Source: Polyangium sp. 15x6
GTDB taxonomy: Bacteria; Myxococcota_A; Polyangia; Polyangiales; Polyangiaceae
Direction: 5' to 3'
Assembly: GCF_029960785.1 (NCBI RefSeq)
Contig: NZ_JASBQE010000008.1
Span: 62,001 to 126,000, forward strand
DNA: 64,000 nt
Shown one piece after another: positions 8,749 to 17,587 of this stretch. The first letter of the stretch is position 1. Each line of letters opens with the position of its first letter. The position numbers were made by a program, and so were the translations under genes. The notes below the pieces were generated by a model. It did no database searches, had not been told where the DNA came from, and saw only the letters and a list, made by a program, of their open reading frames with translations.

Positions 8749-9471
8749 ATGCCGCCGCCCGATCGTGTGCTATCCTGGCCTCGCTTGGCCGCCTTTTCCC
8801 TCCCCTCCGCCCGCGCCGTCCTCGGCCTCCTCGGCCTCGGGGCGGCGCTGCTCGTCGTCCCTGGCCACGCGCGCGCCGATATTTACACCTACACGGACGC
8901 GCAAGGAAACGTGCACGTCACGAGCCAGCCCGTCCAAGGTGGAAAATCGGGCGGAAAGATGGATCGGATCACGAGCGGGGACGGCACGAAATCGCGCAAG
9001 AAGGCCGCCCAGCTTTTCACGGTGTCGATGCCGAGCGACCGTTCGCCGGAGCGTTTTGGACGGTACGACTCGTGGATCCGAGAAGGCGCGCGTCTTTATC
9101 GCCTCCCGGAGGAGCTGATTCGCGCGGTCATCAAGTGCGAGAGCGACTTCGATCCGCGCGCGGTCTCGCCCACGGGCGCGCAGGGCCTGATGCAGCTCAT
9201 GCCGGCGACGGCGCTGCGAATGCAGGTGCGTGACGCCTTCGATCCTCGCGAAAACATCCTCGGCGGCTCGCGATATCTGCGCGTGCTCGCGAACATGTTC
9301 AACGGCGATCTCGAGCTTACGGTGGCCGGATACAATGCGGGCGAAAATGCCGTGATGAAGTACCAGGGCATCCCGCCGTACGAAGAGACGCAAGGGTACG
9401 TCGGGTGCGTGGTTGGCCATTACCGCACGTTCAAGGCCCTCAACGGTGAGGGGCTCCGGTCGGCCCGCTAG
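8749..9471 (+). CDS. Lytic transglycosylase (SLT family) with DUF4124-like N-terminus
   Basis: 240 aa. An N-terminal signal segment (hydrophobic 'VLGLLGLGAALLVVPGHARA') precedes 'DIYTYTDAQGNVHVTSQP', the core of the DUF4124 module common in secreted proteobacterial proteins. The C-terminal half is a goose-lysozyme-like SLT domain with catalytic Glu in 'IKCESDFDP', then 'GAQGLMQLMP', 'NILGGSRYL' and 'TVAGYNAGENAV'. It should cleave peptidoglycan glycan strands in the periplasm, forming 1,6-anhydro ends. A perfect 12-bp stem-loop starts within its stop codon region. The ATG used is the first in frame; a slightly later GTG is possible. Confidence 0.9.
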   Translation: MPPPDRVLSWPRLAAFSLPSARAVLGLLGLGAALLVVPGHARADIYTYTDAQGNVHVTSQPVQGGKSGGKMDRITSGDGTKSRKKAAQLFTVSMPSDRSPERFGRYDSWIREGARLYRLPEELIRAVIKCESDFDPRAVSPTGAQGLMQLMPATALRMQVRDAFDPRENILGGSRYLRVLANMFNGDLELTVAGYNAGENAVMKYQGIPPYEETQGYVGCVVGHYRTFKALNGEGLRSAR

Positions 9472-9512
9472 AACATCGATCGGTTTGCAACCTCTCGATG
9501 TTCTAGCTCTTT
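9468..9512. terminator. Stem-loop after lytic transglycosylase gene
   Basis: Perfect 12-bp inverted repeat, left arm 9468-9479 (ctagaacatcga) and right arm 9495-9506 (tcgatgttctag), loop 15 nt, followed by ctcttttgt. The left arm includes the TAG stop codon. A terminator is plausible, although the T-run is short and interrupted. Confidence 0.5.
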
Positions 9513-9600
9513 TGTCCCGAGGGAAGCTCGCTTCGCGATCTTCCGAGCATCGAACCGGTCGATGCTCTAGGCGAGCCTTCCTCTGCCCCCCACACCCCCG
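9513..9600. repeat. Palindromic intergenic repeat with gggaagctcgc motif
   Basis: The stretch contains a perfect hairpin at 9545-9567 (gagcatcga / tcgatgctc, 5-nt loop) flanked by 'gggaagctcgc' on the left and 'gcgagccttcc' on the right, which can pair imperfectly. The same 'gagggaagctcgc' motif recurs in another hairpin cluster at 50131-50143, so this looks like a dispersed palindromic repeat. No protein-coding signal is seen in 9472-9795. Confidence 0.5.
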
Positions 9601-9708
9601 CCTGCTCGCGCGGGGAGCGGATGCAACGCAGCGCAGCAATCGGGAGGCATCACGAGTCCCTGGAGACCCCGGGGCCGTCCCTGTGCTAAGATCGGCGCTT
9701 CCTGCGGG

Positions 9709-9736
9709 TTGCACGGACGCCCGATTGTTCTATATG
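9709..9736 (+). promoter_or_regulatory. Possible promoter of the aminomutase-like gene
   Basis: TTGCAC (9709-9714), a 16-nt spacer and TATATG (9731-9736) lie 60 nt upstream of the ATG at 9796. The -10 box is reasonable and the -35 box weak; this is a pattern match only. Confidence 0.3.
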
Positions 9737-9795
9737 GCGCTCGTCAGCCGGGCGAGCCCGAGGGCCGCCGTCAATCACCCGCTTGGGGGCGCACC

Positions 9796-11178
9796 ATGAC
9801 TGCCCAAAGCCTCGTCGAGCTCAGCAAACGCACCTACGAAATCGTCCCGCTCAAGCCCCCCGTCGATCCGGCGAGGCTCGAGTACAAGAACTTCAAGGAA
9901 GCGCCGGACTGGCGGAGAATTCCCGCCTATGCCGACGTCACCGAGGAGCAATTCCTCGATCACCGCTGGCAGTCGAAGAAATCGATCACCCGGCCCGACA
10001 AGCTACTCGAAGCCCTGCGTGATCTCGTCTCCGAGGAGTTCATCAAGGACGCGACCGAGGGCTTTGCCCGCGCGCCGATGAGCGTGCGCGTCTCGCCGTA
10101 CCTGCTTTCGCTCATCGACTGGAACGACCCCTATCGGGACCCGCTGCGCACCCAGTTCATCCCGCTGAAATCGCGCTTCTTGCCGGATCACCCGAAGCTC
10201 GGGCTCGACTCGCTGCACGAGCGCGCGGACGCGCCGGTCCCAGGGCTCACGCACCGCTACACCGACAAGGCCCTCTTCCTCCCGCTCGATACCTGCCCGG
10301 TCTACTGCCGCTTCTGCACGCGCAGTTATGCGGTCGGCATCGACACCGAGGAGGTCGAGAAGACCCACTTCAAGGTCGACGAGGATCGCTGGCGGGCCGC
10401 GTACACCTACATCTCCTCGCGGCCCGAGCTCGAGGACATCGTGGTCTCGGGCGGCGACGCGTACAACCTGCGCCCCGAGCAGATTCGCTCGATTGGCGAG
10501 ACGCTGCTCGGCATGCCGAACATCCGGCGCATCCGCCTCGCCACGAAGGGCCCGGCCGTGATGCCGCAGAAGATCCTGACGGATAGCGAGTGGATCGACG
10601 CGGTCACGTACATCGCCGACCTCGGCCGCAAGCTGCACAAAGAGGTCGCGGTCCACACGCACTTCAACAACCCGAACGAGATCACGGGCATCACGCGCGA
10701 CGCGATGCAGAAGCTCTTCGAGCGTGGGATCCGCGTGCGCAACCAGAGCGTGCTCATCCGCGGCGTGAACGACGATCCGGAGACGATGAAGCTCCTCGTC
10801 AAGCGCCTCGGCCACCTCAACGTGCAGCCCTATTATGTGTACGTGCACGACCTCGTGAAGGGCGCCGAGGACCTGCGCACCACCGTGGCCACGGGCGAGC
10901 TCATCGAGAAGCACGTGCGCGGATCCACCGCGGGCTTCAACACGCCGACCGTCGTCGTCGACGCCCCCGGCGGCGGCGGCAAGCGCGACGTGCACTCCTA
11001 CGAGTTCTACGATCGCACCACAGGCATCAGCATCTTCGAGGCCCCGAGCGTCAAGCCCGGCCAGAAGTACCTCTACTTCGATCCGATCGATCGCCTCCCG
11101 GACGAGGGCCGCGCCCGCTGGGCCGACCCGCGCGAGCATCAGGCGATGATCGACGAGGCGATGCGCGCGATCTCCTGA
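9796..11178 (+). CDS. KamA-family radical SAM aminomutase (lysine 2,3-aminomutase-like)
   Basis: 460 aa from the ATG at 9796. The radical-SAM cluster is C167-x3-C171-x2-C174 ('CPVYCRFC'). The PLP-binding motif 'DAPGGGGK' places the PLP lysine at K396. The two acidic residues that bind the lysine epsilon-amino group in clostridial lysine 2,3-aminomutase (D293 and D330) have counterparts at D352 ('YVHDL') and D389, with the same 37-residue spacing. That favours lysine over glutamate as substrate, giving beta-lysine. No ablB-type beta-lysine acetyltransferase is adjacent, so the product's use (osmolyte or secondary metabolite) is open. The N-terminal ~100 residues are typical of the family. The gene ends at a hairpin array that fills the gap to the convergent WYL gene. 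Confidence 0.88.
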   Translation: MTAQSLVELSKRTYEIVPLKPPVDPARLEYKNFKEAPDWRRIPAYADVTEEQFLDHRWQSKKSITRPDKLLEALRDLVSEEFIKDATEGFARAPMSVRVSPYLLSLIDWNDPYRDPLRTQFIPLKSRFLPDHPKLGLDSLHERADAPVPGLTHRYTDKALFLPLDTCPVYCRFCTRSYAVGIDTEEVEKTHFKVDEDRWRAAYTYISSRPELEDIVVSGGDAYNLRPEQIRSIGETLLGMPNIRRIRLATKGPAVMPQKILTDSEWIDAVTYIADLGRKLHKEVAVHTHFNNPNEITGITRDAMQKLFERGIRVRNQSVLIRGVNDDPETMKLLVKRLGHLNVQPYYVYVHDLVKGAEDLRTTVATGELIEKHVRGSTAGFNTPTVVVDAPGGGGKRDVHSYEFYDRTTGISIFEAPSVKPGQKYLYFDPIDRLPDEGRARWADPREHQAMIDEAMRAIS

Positions 11179-11183
11179 GCGAC

Positions 11184-11498
11184 CGCTGCGCTGGGGCGTT
11201 GCCCCAGGCCCCACCAGGGGCTCTCCGCCCCTGGACCCGGACCAGCGCAAGCGCTGGACCCGGGGTCGATGAACTGCGCGATGCGCAGTTCATCGAACAG
11301 GCCGAGGCAAGACCGGCAACGAGTCTGCCGATCAAGACAGCCGCGCTGACATCAACCTCGATGGTCTTGCCACCGACCTGTGGAAGAACCGCGCATCGCG
11401 CGGTTCTTCCAACCCGAGTCCAGGGCTTGCCCTGGTTCGGGTCGAGGGGCGAACAGCCCCCGCGGGGCCCGGGGCAGAGCCCCGGCGCGGCGGCTCCA
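11184..11498 (+). repeat. Hairpin-array element, copy A
   Basis: The whole intergenic space between two convergent genes is a chain of nine perfect hairpins: 11191-11207, 11214-11234, 11242-11257, 11266-11296 (14-bp stem, loop gat), 11306-11371 (9-bp stem enclosing a 48-nt loop), 11382-11410 (13-bp stem, loop atc), 11420-11435, 11446-11460 and 11469-11485. A second copy with the same order lies at 54446-54770. Several stems differ between copies by paired changes that keep pairing. No open frame or T-tract is convincing. It may be a structured RNA, a bidirectional transcription barrier or a DNA cruciform element; I do not recognise it as a named family. Confidence 0.8.
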
Positions 11499-11509
11499 AC
11501 AAAAGCCCC

Positions 11510-12724
11510 TCACGACGAGCGGCTCTTCTTCACCTTTGGCCGATCCTCGGGATCGGCCTCGTAGTTCGCCACGGCCTGCTCGAGCTCTCGCTTCACGCGC
11601 GTCACGAGATCGGCTGGCTCGAGCACGCGTGCCGTCTCGCCGAAGCCGAGGACCCACGACGTCAGCTCCGTCATGTCGCCGATGTCGAGCGAGAGCCGCA
11701 CGCCTCCGCCTTGCAGCTCCTCGATCACCTGCGACGGGTGCACCTTTCGGGTCCGTACGAAGTCGGCGACCTTTGCGCTGAAGTCGATCACCACGTGCGT
11801 CGACGCGCCGCCCGACCAGATGCCGAACGTCCCCTGGAAGTAGTCTTCGACCCGGAAATCTGCGGGCAAGTCGAAGCGCTCCGTCGTCGCGCACTCGGTG
11901 TCGCGCATGCGGTCGAGCAAGAACGTGCGGATCTCGCCGCGACCGGCGTGCAGACCGACGCAGTAGATCGCGTCCTTGTAGAGCACCATCGCGTACGGGT
12001 GGATGACGACCTTGTCTTCGCGCCCGTCCTTTGCGCGGCGATACCGGCACGAGAGCGGCCGCAGATCGGCGACCGCCTGGAAGAGATCGTCGAGCGCCTC
12101 CGTGTGCGCCGCGTAGTCCTTCGGCGCGAACGGCAGGTAGAGGAAACGCTCTTCGAGGCGCGCGTCCGCCACGCCTGCGTTCGGGCCGCGGCCGGGGCGG
12201 CGCGCGACGCCGAGGAGCTGCTGCGCTGCGAGATCGATCTCTTCGTAGAGCGTCGAGCCGCGCATCGGCTCGAACAAGCGCCGCGCGGCGAGCAGCGCGT
12301 AGGCCTGCGTCCGGCGGACCTCGACGCGGCGGGGCGCTTCGCCGGGGGCGAGACGCCAGAGGCGCGTCCCGCCGGGCTTGCTCGTGGTCGAGACGAGATC
12401 GAGATCGCGCCGCACCTCCGCTAGGTAGCGGCGCATCGATCGCGGCGTCACGTCGAGCTCGCGGGCGAGCTCGTAGATCGTCAGGCCCTTCGGGTGCCGC
12501 TGCAAAAGCGCGCGCAGCGTGTCGAGGCGCCGGTGCTGCGTGAATGGCCCCTTGGGCCGACCGCGCGGGCGCGTGGACGACGCGGATGATCCGCCTTGAG
12601 GGCTCGCTTGCGGCGCTCTTGCTTCGGACGCTGCGGCGCGGCCCGCGGCGGCGAGCGAGGCGGGCGCGGCGCGGCGCGCGGAGGAGAGGGCATCGCGTCC
12701 ACTGCTCGAAGTGCTGGATCCCAC
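11510..12724 (-). CDS. WYL-domain transcriptional regulator
   Basis: About 404 aa if the GTG at 12724 is used; the frame stays open to 13138, so the start is uncertain. After a low-complexity Ser/Ala/Arg leader and an 'RPRGRPKGP' AT-hook-like patch comes an HTH ('LRALLQRHPKGLTIYELARELDVTPRSMRRYL' region, DeoR/HTH_11 type). A WYL domain follows ('HPYAMVLYKDAIYCVGLH...GEIRTFLLDRM') and then a WCX-type C-terminal extension with 'WVLGFGETARVLEP'. WYL regulators bind nucleic acid or small ligands and often act as repressors of damage or defence genes; no such target is adjacent. Convergent with the aminomutase-like gene, divergent from the first MopE gene. Confidence 0.85.
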   Translation of the reverse strand: MGSSTSSSGRDALSSARRAAPASLAAAGRAAASEARAPQASPQGGSSASSTRPRGRPKGPFTQHRRLDTLRALLQRHPKGLTIYELARELDVTPRSMRRYLAEVRRDLDLVSTTSKPGGTRLWRLAPGEAPRRVEVRRTQAYALLAARRLFEPMRGSTLYEEIDLAAQQLLGVARRPGRGPNAGVADARLEERFLYLPFAPKDYAAHTEALDDLFQAVADLRPLSCRYRRAKDGREDKVVIHPYAMVLYKDAIYCVGLHAGRGEIRTFLLDRMRDTECATTERFDLPADFRVEDYFQGTFGIWSGGASTHVVIDFSAKVADFVRTRKVHPSQVIEELQGGGVRLSLDIGDMTELTSWVLGFGETARVLEPADLVTRVKRELEQAVANYEADPEDRPKVKKSRSS

Positions 12725-13058
12725 GGTATACACTTCGTTTATCGCAACGCGCGCCTCCGGGAAAGCGCGTTCGTGGCCGCGCCCGACGGGCTTCGCTTGC
12801 TCCGGCCTCTCCGGGCGCTCCTCCGGGGTTCGTCCGGGTGCACGGCTCGGGGATCGGGCCTCGGGCGCGCGCATCCACGTCGAATGCTTGACGGCCTGCG
12901 CGGCGGCCTTCTTCTGAAGTTGGGAACATCGCGCCTTGCTGGATCGCGCGCATGCGTGCGACCATGGACCATTGGCGCGCGTGCGTCCTCTGCAGTTCCT
13001 CCGCGACCCGGGGGAGGTGCGGGGCTCGCCCGATTCGGGCCAGCGGGGACAGGACACG
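12725..13058. other. Intergenic region between divergent WYL and MopE genes
   Basis: Either a 5' extension of the WYL gene or non-coding. The minus-strand frame upstream of 12724 has poor codon bias and Arg/Ser/Pro-rich composition, so I treat it as non-coding. A 'cggggacaggacacg' stretch just before the ATG at 13059 could serve as ribosome binding site. No clear promoter boxes were recognised. Confidence 0.4.
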
Positions 13059-16000
13059 ATGTTCACCAGGGTTCGTACACTTCTTGGGCAGCGCTCGGTG
13101 CAGGTGAAGGTCGGGACGATCGTCGGCCTCGCCGCCACGCTCGCCGCCGTGCGCCCGGCGCTCGCGGAGCCGGCGGCGTGTTTGTCCTTCGATCCTGCGG
13201 CGTGGCCGGCGCCGTCGAAGCCCTACTTCATGGTCATGTTCGACACGTCCGGATCGATGACGAGCGCCGTGGCCGGCACGCCGAACTCGTGCGGCTACGT
13301 GAACGACCGCCTCGGGCATGGCCGTTGCGCCATGAAAAACACCTTCCAGGCGTTCGCGGGGCAGGCGAATTTCGGGCTCGCGACCTTCGCCAAGGTCCAG
13401 AAGGGCTGTGACGCCGCGTGTACGCCCGCGGCCTGCCTTCACAGCGACTTCCCGAACTACGCCCCCATCCCGGGGTGCGGCACGGAGCCCGAGGAATGCG
13501 GCAACCCGCCCGTGGCCCAGCCGAACTCCGGCTGCCGCGACGGCGCGAACATCGTCGTCCCGCTGCTCATCGACAACTATTACAATCCGCCGCCGAACGT
13601 CTCGAACATCGGCGAGCTCCTCAAGTGGGTCGACAACGACTGCTCGGATCAGAAGGAGCTCTTCGCGCAGGGCAACACGCCTCTGAACGGCATGCTGCGC
13701 AGCGCCTACCGGTACTTCGCCGAGGGCTGGGCGAGCCCCGTGGTCGCGGGTCTCGTGCACCCCTCGCCGCTCGGGACTCTCGCGCAGGGTGAGCGGCCCT
13801 GTCGATCGGTCAACGTCATCCTCGTGACCGACGGCGGCGAGAACTGCGACACCGTCGAGGACGCGAAGGACGCCGCGGCGGATCTGCTCACGGGCTTCAC
13901 GAAGGGCGGCATCACCTGGAGCATCAAGACGCACGTCATCGACTTCGGCCAGGTCGGCTCGCAAGCCGACCAGATCGCGGCCGCCGGCGGCACGGGCGCG
14001 GCGCGGGATGCGACGAACGAGGCCTCGCTCAGCCTGGCCTTCGCGAACATCATCGCCGGCTCGATCAAGCCCGAGAGCTGCAACAACGCCGACGACAACT
14101 GCAACGGCTGCACCGATGAGGGCTTCGTCCACTACTGCAACAAGGGGCAAACCTGCTGCGCCTGGGCGACGCCGGCCCAGCGCGCGACCTGCCTCTCGAC
14201 GTACCAGGCCACGATCTCCGCGGCCGATCCCGACGGCGATCTCACGAAGCTGCCGTGCACGACGGCGGCCCAGCAGCAGGATCCGGCGAACTGGCTCTGC
14301 TTCAACCCGAAGGAGACCTGCGACAACGTCGACAACAACTGCGATCCCGAGGCCACGATCGACGGCGACCCGCCGAACACGGTCGACGAGGGCGTCTTCA
14401 AGTGCGGCAACCCCCTGCACTGCCCCGTCGCCGAGATCTGCAATGGCCAGGACGACGACTGCGACGGGCTCACCGACGAGGGACTCGGCGCCTCCTGCAC
14501 CTGCAAGCCCTCGCCCGAGGTCTGCGACGGCTGCGACAACGACTGCGACGGCGTCGCGGACAACGGCATCCCCGCGATCCCCTGCGGCCTCACGACCCCG
14601 GCGAACTGCGCGGGCACGCTTTCGTGCAAGCCGCCGCAGAACGTGCCCATCGGGACGTGCGTGCCGAGCGGCGGGTACAACGCCTGCCAGAACAATCCGA
14701 TGACCGAGACGTGCGACGGCGTCGACAACGACTGCGACGGCACGATCGACGACGGCGTCGCGGCGACCGAGTGCGTGCCCGCGGGCACGCCGTCGAACCT
14801 GAACTACGGCCCGAACAGCCAGTGCAAGAAGGGCACGCAGCCCTGCGGATCGAGCGTCTGCTCGGGCTTCGTGGGGCCGAGCGCCGAGATCTGCGACGGC
14901 ATCGACAACGACTGCGACGGCACCGTCGACGAGAGCCCCTTCGGCGTCGGCACGCCGTGCGGCGTGAACCAGCCGCCGTGCACGACGGGCCTCACGGCCT
15001 GCGTCAACGGCGCGCTCGTCTGCCAGGGCGGCGCGCAGCCCCAGGCCGAGGTCTGCGACGGCAAGGACAACGATTGCGACGGCTCGATCGACGAGACGCC
15101 GCTCGCGGATGCGCCGGCCGCCGGCATGAACGGGTGCTGGACGAACCCCGGCAATTGCTGCACGTTCGGCAACCTGCAATGGTGCCCGCCGCCCGGCGGG
15201 ACCTGCAATGGCACGGGCACGCTCACGGCGCCCTGCAACACCGGCAAGCTCGTCTGCCAGGGCCTGCAGAAGTGGGTGTGCGCGACGCCGAAGGCCCCCG
15301 AGCCCGAGGCCTGCGACGGCCTCGACAACGATTGCAATGGCATGGTCGACGACGGGAGCATCGCCCAGGTCGGTGAGCCCTGCGGGAGCGACACCGGCGA
15401 ATGCCAGATCGGCGCCCTCGCGTGCAGCGCCGGCGTGCTCGATTGCGTGGGCGACGTCGGCCCCACGCAGGAGCTCTGCGACGGCAAGGACAACGACTGC
15501 GACGGCACGATCGACAACGGCATCCTGGCCGGCGGCGCTTGCACCGTCGCGTACGACACGGCGCTTTACCCCGGCGATCGCAGCGCGGGCCCGTGCCAGC
15601 CGGGCGTCTTGCAATGCGACGGCCTGGGCGGGGCGAGCTGCACGGGCGGCATCGGCCCCTCGCCGGAGGTCTGCGACGGCCTCGACAACGATTGCGACGG
15701 CAAGGTCGACGAGAGCGGCCCCGCGCCGGACGGCATCGACGGCTCAGCGAACCCCGCCCCGCCGCCGGCCGTGAACATCGGCGATCCTTGCGGCCTCAAC
15801 GTCGGCGTCTGCGCCGAGGGCACATATGGCTGCGTCAATGGCCAGGTCACGTGCGTCGGCGGCATGGAGGCCACGGACGAGTCCTGCGATTGCCTCGACA
15901 ACGACTGCGACGGCACGAGCGACGAGCAGGATCCGGGCAAGCCGAAGCTCTGCAGCACGGGCAAGGAGTGCGTGAAGAGCGGCAATGCGTGCGCGTGCGC

Positions 16001-16991
16001 CTCGCCTTGCAAGGGCGGCGAGTTCCCCTGCCCGCCCGGCCAGAAGTGCGAGAACGTCACGAAGAGCGAGACCGGCGAGCCGCTCGCGTTCTATTGCGTC
16101 CCCGACAACTGCGGCGATTGCTCGGTGAAGACGGTCAAGGACGCGGCCGGCAACGTGATCTGCGCGCCTGCGAACACGCCGGCCGACGCGAATTGCAACA
16201 AGCCGCCCGTGTGCGTGTGCAAGGGCCAGCAGGGCTGCAAGGATCCTTGCGACGGCGTGAGCTGCCCGAGCGGCCAGGTCTGCGCGAATACCGGGTCGAA
16301 CCTCGGCAAGTGCGTGGTGGACACCTGCTACAACGTGCCTTGCCTCGGCTGCAACAAGGCGTGCAACCTCGGCTCCTGCGTCGACAACCCCTGCGTACCC
16401 GGCGCTTGCCAGCCCGACGAGGTTTGCAAGCCGAGCGCCGATTTCACCACGTTCTCGTGCGTCCCGACCTGCGCGGGCGTCGATTGCGCGGCGGGCACGA
16501 TCTGCAAGGACGGCGCGTGCGTTCCGACCTGCGATCCGGCGTGCGGCGCGGGCGAGACCTGTGACACGAGCCTGACCCCGCCGGCCTGCGTGCAAAACAA
16601 GTGCGCCGGGGCCTGCTCGAACGGCGGCTGCTGCGACCCGCTCACGGGCGCTTGCGGCAACTGCCCGTGCGAGGGCGTCCTTTGCCCGAGCGGCCAGGTT
16701 TGTCAGGGCGGCGAGTGCGTCGATCCCATGGGCGGCACGGGATCGAGCTCGAGTTCGGGCGGCGCGGGCGGCGCGGGCGGCGCGGGCGGCATGGCTGGCG
16801 CGGGTCCTGGCGCGGGCGGCTCCGCGGGGGCGCCCGACAAGGGCGTCTGGGGCCTCGCGACGGGCGGCGGCGGATGCGCTTGCTCCGCGGCCGGCGATGC
16901 GCGCTCGTCGGTTGGCTGGCTCGCGCTTCTCGGGTTGCCCTTGGCCTTCCTGCGCCGGCGGCGGTCGGGGCGCGACGCGAAGGCTGCGTAG
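13059..16991 (+). CDS. MYXO-CTERM surface protein with VWA-like domain and 11 MopE-type repeats (paralogue 1)
   Basis: 1310 aa from the ATG at 13059. Order: signal peptide (hydrophobic 'IVGLAATLAAVRPALA'); VWA-like domain to about residue 340 with a MIDAS start 'FDTSGSM' and 'NVILVTDGGENC'; then eleven Cys/Asp motifs of the form C-D-G-x-D-N-D-C-D-G-x-x-D-x-G between about residues 340 and 950, as in the MopE metal-binding family; an EGF-like Cys-rich region to about 1240; a Gly/Ala/Ser-rich linker; and a MYXO-CTERM tail with 'GGGGCACS', one helix and 'RRRR'. It should be exported and anchored or released at the outer surface. The MopE motifs probably bind calcium or copper. Closely related to the gene at 17588. 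Confidence 0.9.
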   Translation: MFTRVRTLLGQRSVQVKVGTIVGLAATLAAVRPALAEPAACLSFDPAAWPAPSKPYFMVMFDTSGSMTSAVAGTPNSCGYVNDRLGHGRCAMKNTFQAFAGQANFGLATFAKVQKGCDAACTPAACLHSDFPNYAPIPGCGTEPEECGNPPVAQPNSGCRDGANIVVPLLIDNYYNPPPNVSNIGELLKWVDNDCSDQKELFAQGNTPLNGMLRSAYRYFAEGWASPVVAGLVHPSPLGTLAQGERPCRSVNVILVTDGGENCDTVEDAKDAAADLLTGFTKGGITWSIKTHVIDFGQVGSQADQIAAAGGTGAARDATNEASLSLAFANIIAGSIKPESCNNADDNCNGCTDEGFVHYCNKGQTCCAWATPAQRATCLSTYQATISAADPDGDLTKLPCTTAAQQQDPANWLCFNPKETCDNVDNNCDPEATIDGDPPNTVDEGVFKCGNPLHCPVAEICNGQDDDCDGLTDEGLGASCTCKPSPEVCDGCDNDCDGVADNGIPAIPCGLTTPANCAGTLSCKPPQNVPIGTCVPSGGYNACQNNPMTETCDGVDNDCDGTIDDGVAATECVPAGTPSNLNYGPNSQCKKGTQPCGSSVCSGFVGPSAEICDGIDNDCDGTVDESPFGVGTPCGVNQPPCTTGLTACVNGALVCQGGAQPQAEVCDGKDNDCDGSIDETPLADAPAAGMNGCWTNPGNCCTFGNLQWCPPPGGTCNGTGTLTAPCNTGKLVCQGLQKWVCATPKAPEPEACDGLDNDCNGMVDDGSIAQVGEPCGSDTGECQIGALACSAGVLDCVGDVGPTQELCDGKDNDCDGTIDNGILAGGACTVAYDTALYPGDRSAGPCQPGVLQCDGLGGASCTGGIGPSPEVCDGLDNDCDGKVDESGPAPDGIDGSANPAPPPAVNIGDPCGLNVGVCAEGTYGCVNGQVTCVGGMEATDESCDCLDNDCDGTSDEQDPGKPKLCSTGKECVKSGNACACASPCKGGEFPCPPGQKCENVTKSETGEPLAFYCVPDNCGDCSVKTVKDAAGNVICAPANTPADANCNKPPVCVCKGQQGCKDPCDGVSCPSGQVCANTGSNLGKCVVDTCYNVPCLGCNKACNLGSCVDNPCVPGACQPDEVCKPSADFTTFSCVPTCAGVDCAAGTICKDGACVPTCDPACGAGETCDTSLTPPACVQNKCAGACSNGGCCDPLTGACGNCPCEGVLCPSGQVCQGGECVDPMGGTGSSSSSGGAGGAGGAGGMAGAGPGAGGSAGAPDKGVWGLATGGGGCACSAAGDARSSVGWLALLGLPLAFLRRRRSGRDAKAA

Positions 16992-17003
16992 CTCCACCAT
17001 CGC

Positions 17004-17042
17004 ATGGCTCACGGCCGCGGCGGGGCTCGACCTCGCCGCGGG
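17004..17042 (+). pseudogene. Relic of the 5' end of a MopE/FGE lipoprotein gene
   Basis: These 39 nt match 37 positions of 21627-21665, which encode the signal peptide region of the lipoprotein gene that follows paralogue 2. The relic sits 12 nt after the stop of paralogue 1, the equivalent position, with a short indel before it. Beyond 17042 the similarity stops. It implies that a two-gene unit was duplicated and the second gene of the first unit was deleted. Confidence 0.7.
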
Positions 17043-17587
17043 TCGCCCATTTCATTCACCGGCACAGCCCTTGTTCGTGCTCGTGCCATTCATGCAATAC
17101 GCATCCATGGCTCGCGACGTGTCGGCCCGCGGGCGGAGACGAGCCGATGGGCCGTGGCTCACGGCGCCGGCGAAGACCCCACGCCGGTTCGGCGCAGAGA
17201 ACGAGCTCACTTCCTGCATCGTGGAGCAGAACCGCCAGCGCATCGACACCCGCTTCCCCCGGCACTCCACCTCCGACCCGCACGGAGCCCACCTCGGGGC
17301 ACTACGCGGGCTACCCTGCCGAAATCACAGCGGAAAACGCCCCCTTGTCCGTCCCGATCAAGAGAGTTTACGCCTCGCACGAACTCTTGTAGGGTGAACG
17401 AGCATCATCTTCCCGGCTCTCGGGATCAGACGGAGCATCGTCCGATCGCCCGGTGCCGGGCGTGATGGAAACCCGTACGTCGAGGCAAACCTCTTTTGCA
17501 AAATTCGCGTTCGTCCCGTTCCTACTTTCCTTCGGCTGACACGCGTCGCTGCATGACGCGGTCGGGCCGGGGCTGGATCACGAGAAC
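17043..17587. other. Intergenic region upstream of MopE paralogue 2
   Basis: About 545 nt without a convincing gene; short open frames here have poor codon bias. Local AT-enriched sequence around 17480-17520 (cctcttttgcaaaattc) is the likeliest promoter zone for the gene at 17588. Small inverted repeats such as gacg-gagcat-cgtc near 17435 and cccggtgccggg near 17452 are present. Confidence 0.4.

Noticed and set aside
11352-15614. A 1420-codon minus-strand frame opposite the first MopE gene
   Set aside because: It arises from the repetitive high-GC coding strand of the MopE gene and of the WYL gene; the peptide is Arg/Ala/Val-rich with no domain. The same holds for the 1202-codon frame opposite paralogue 2.
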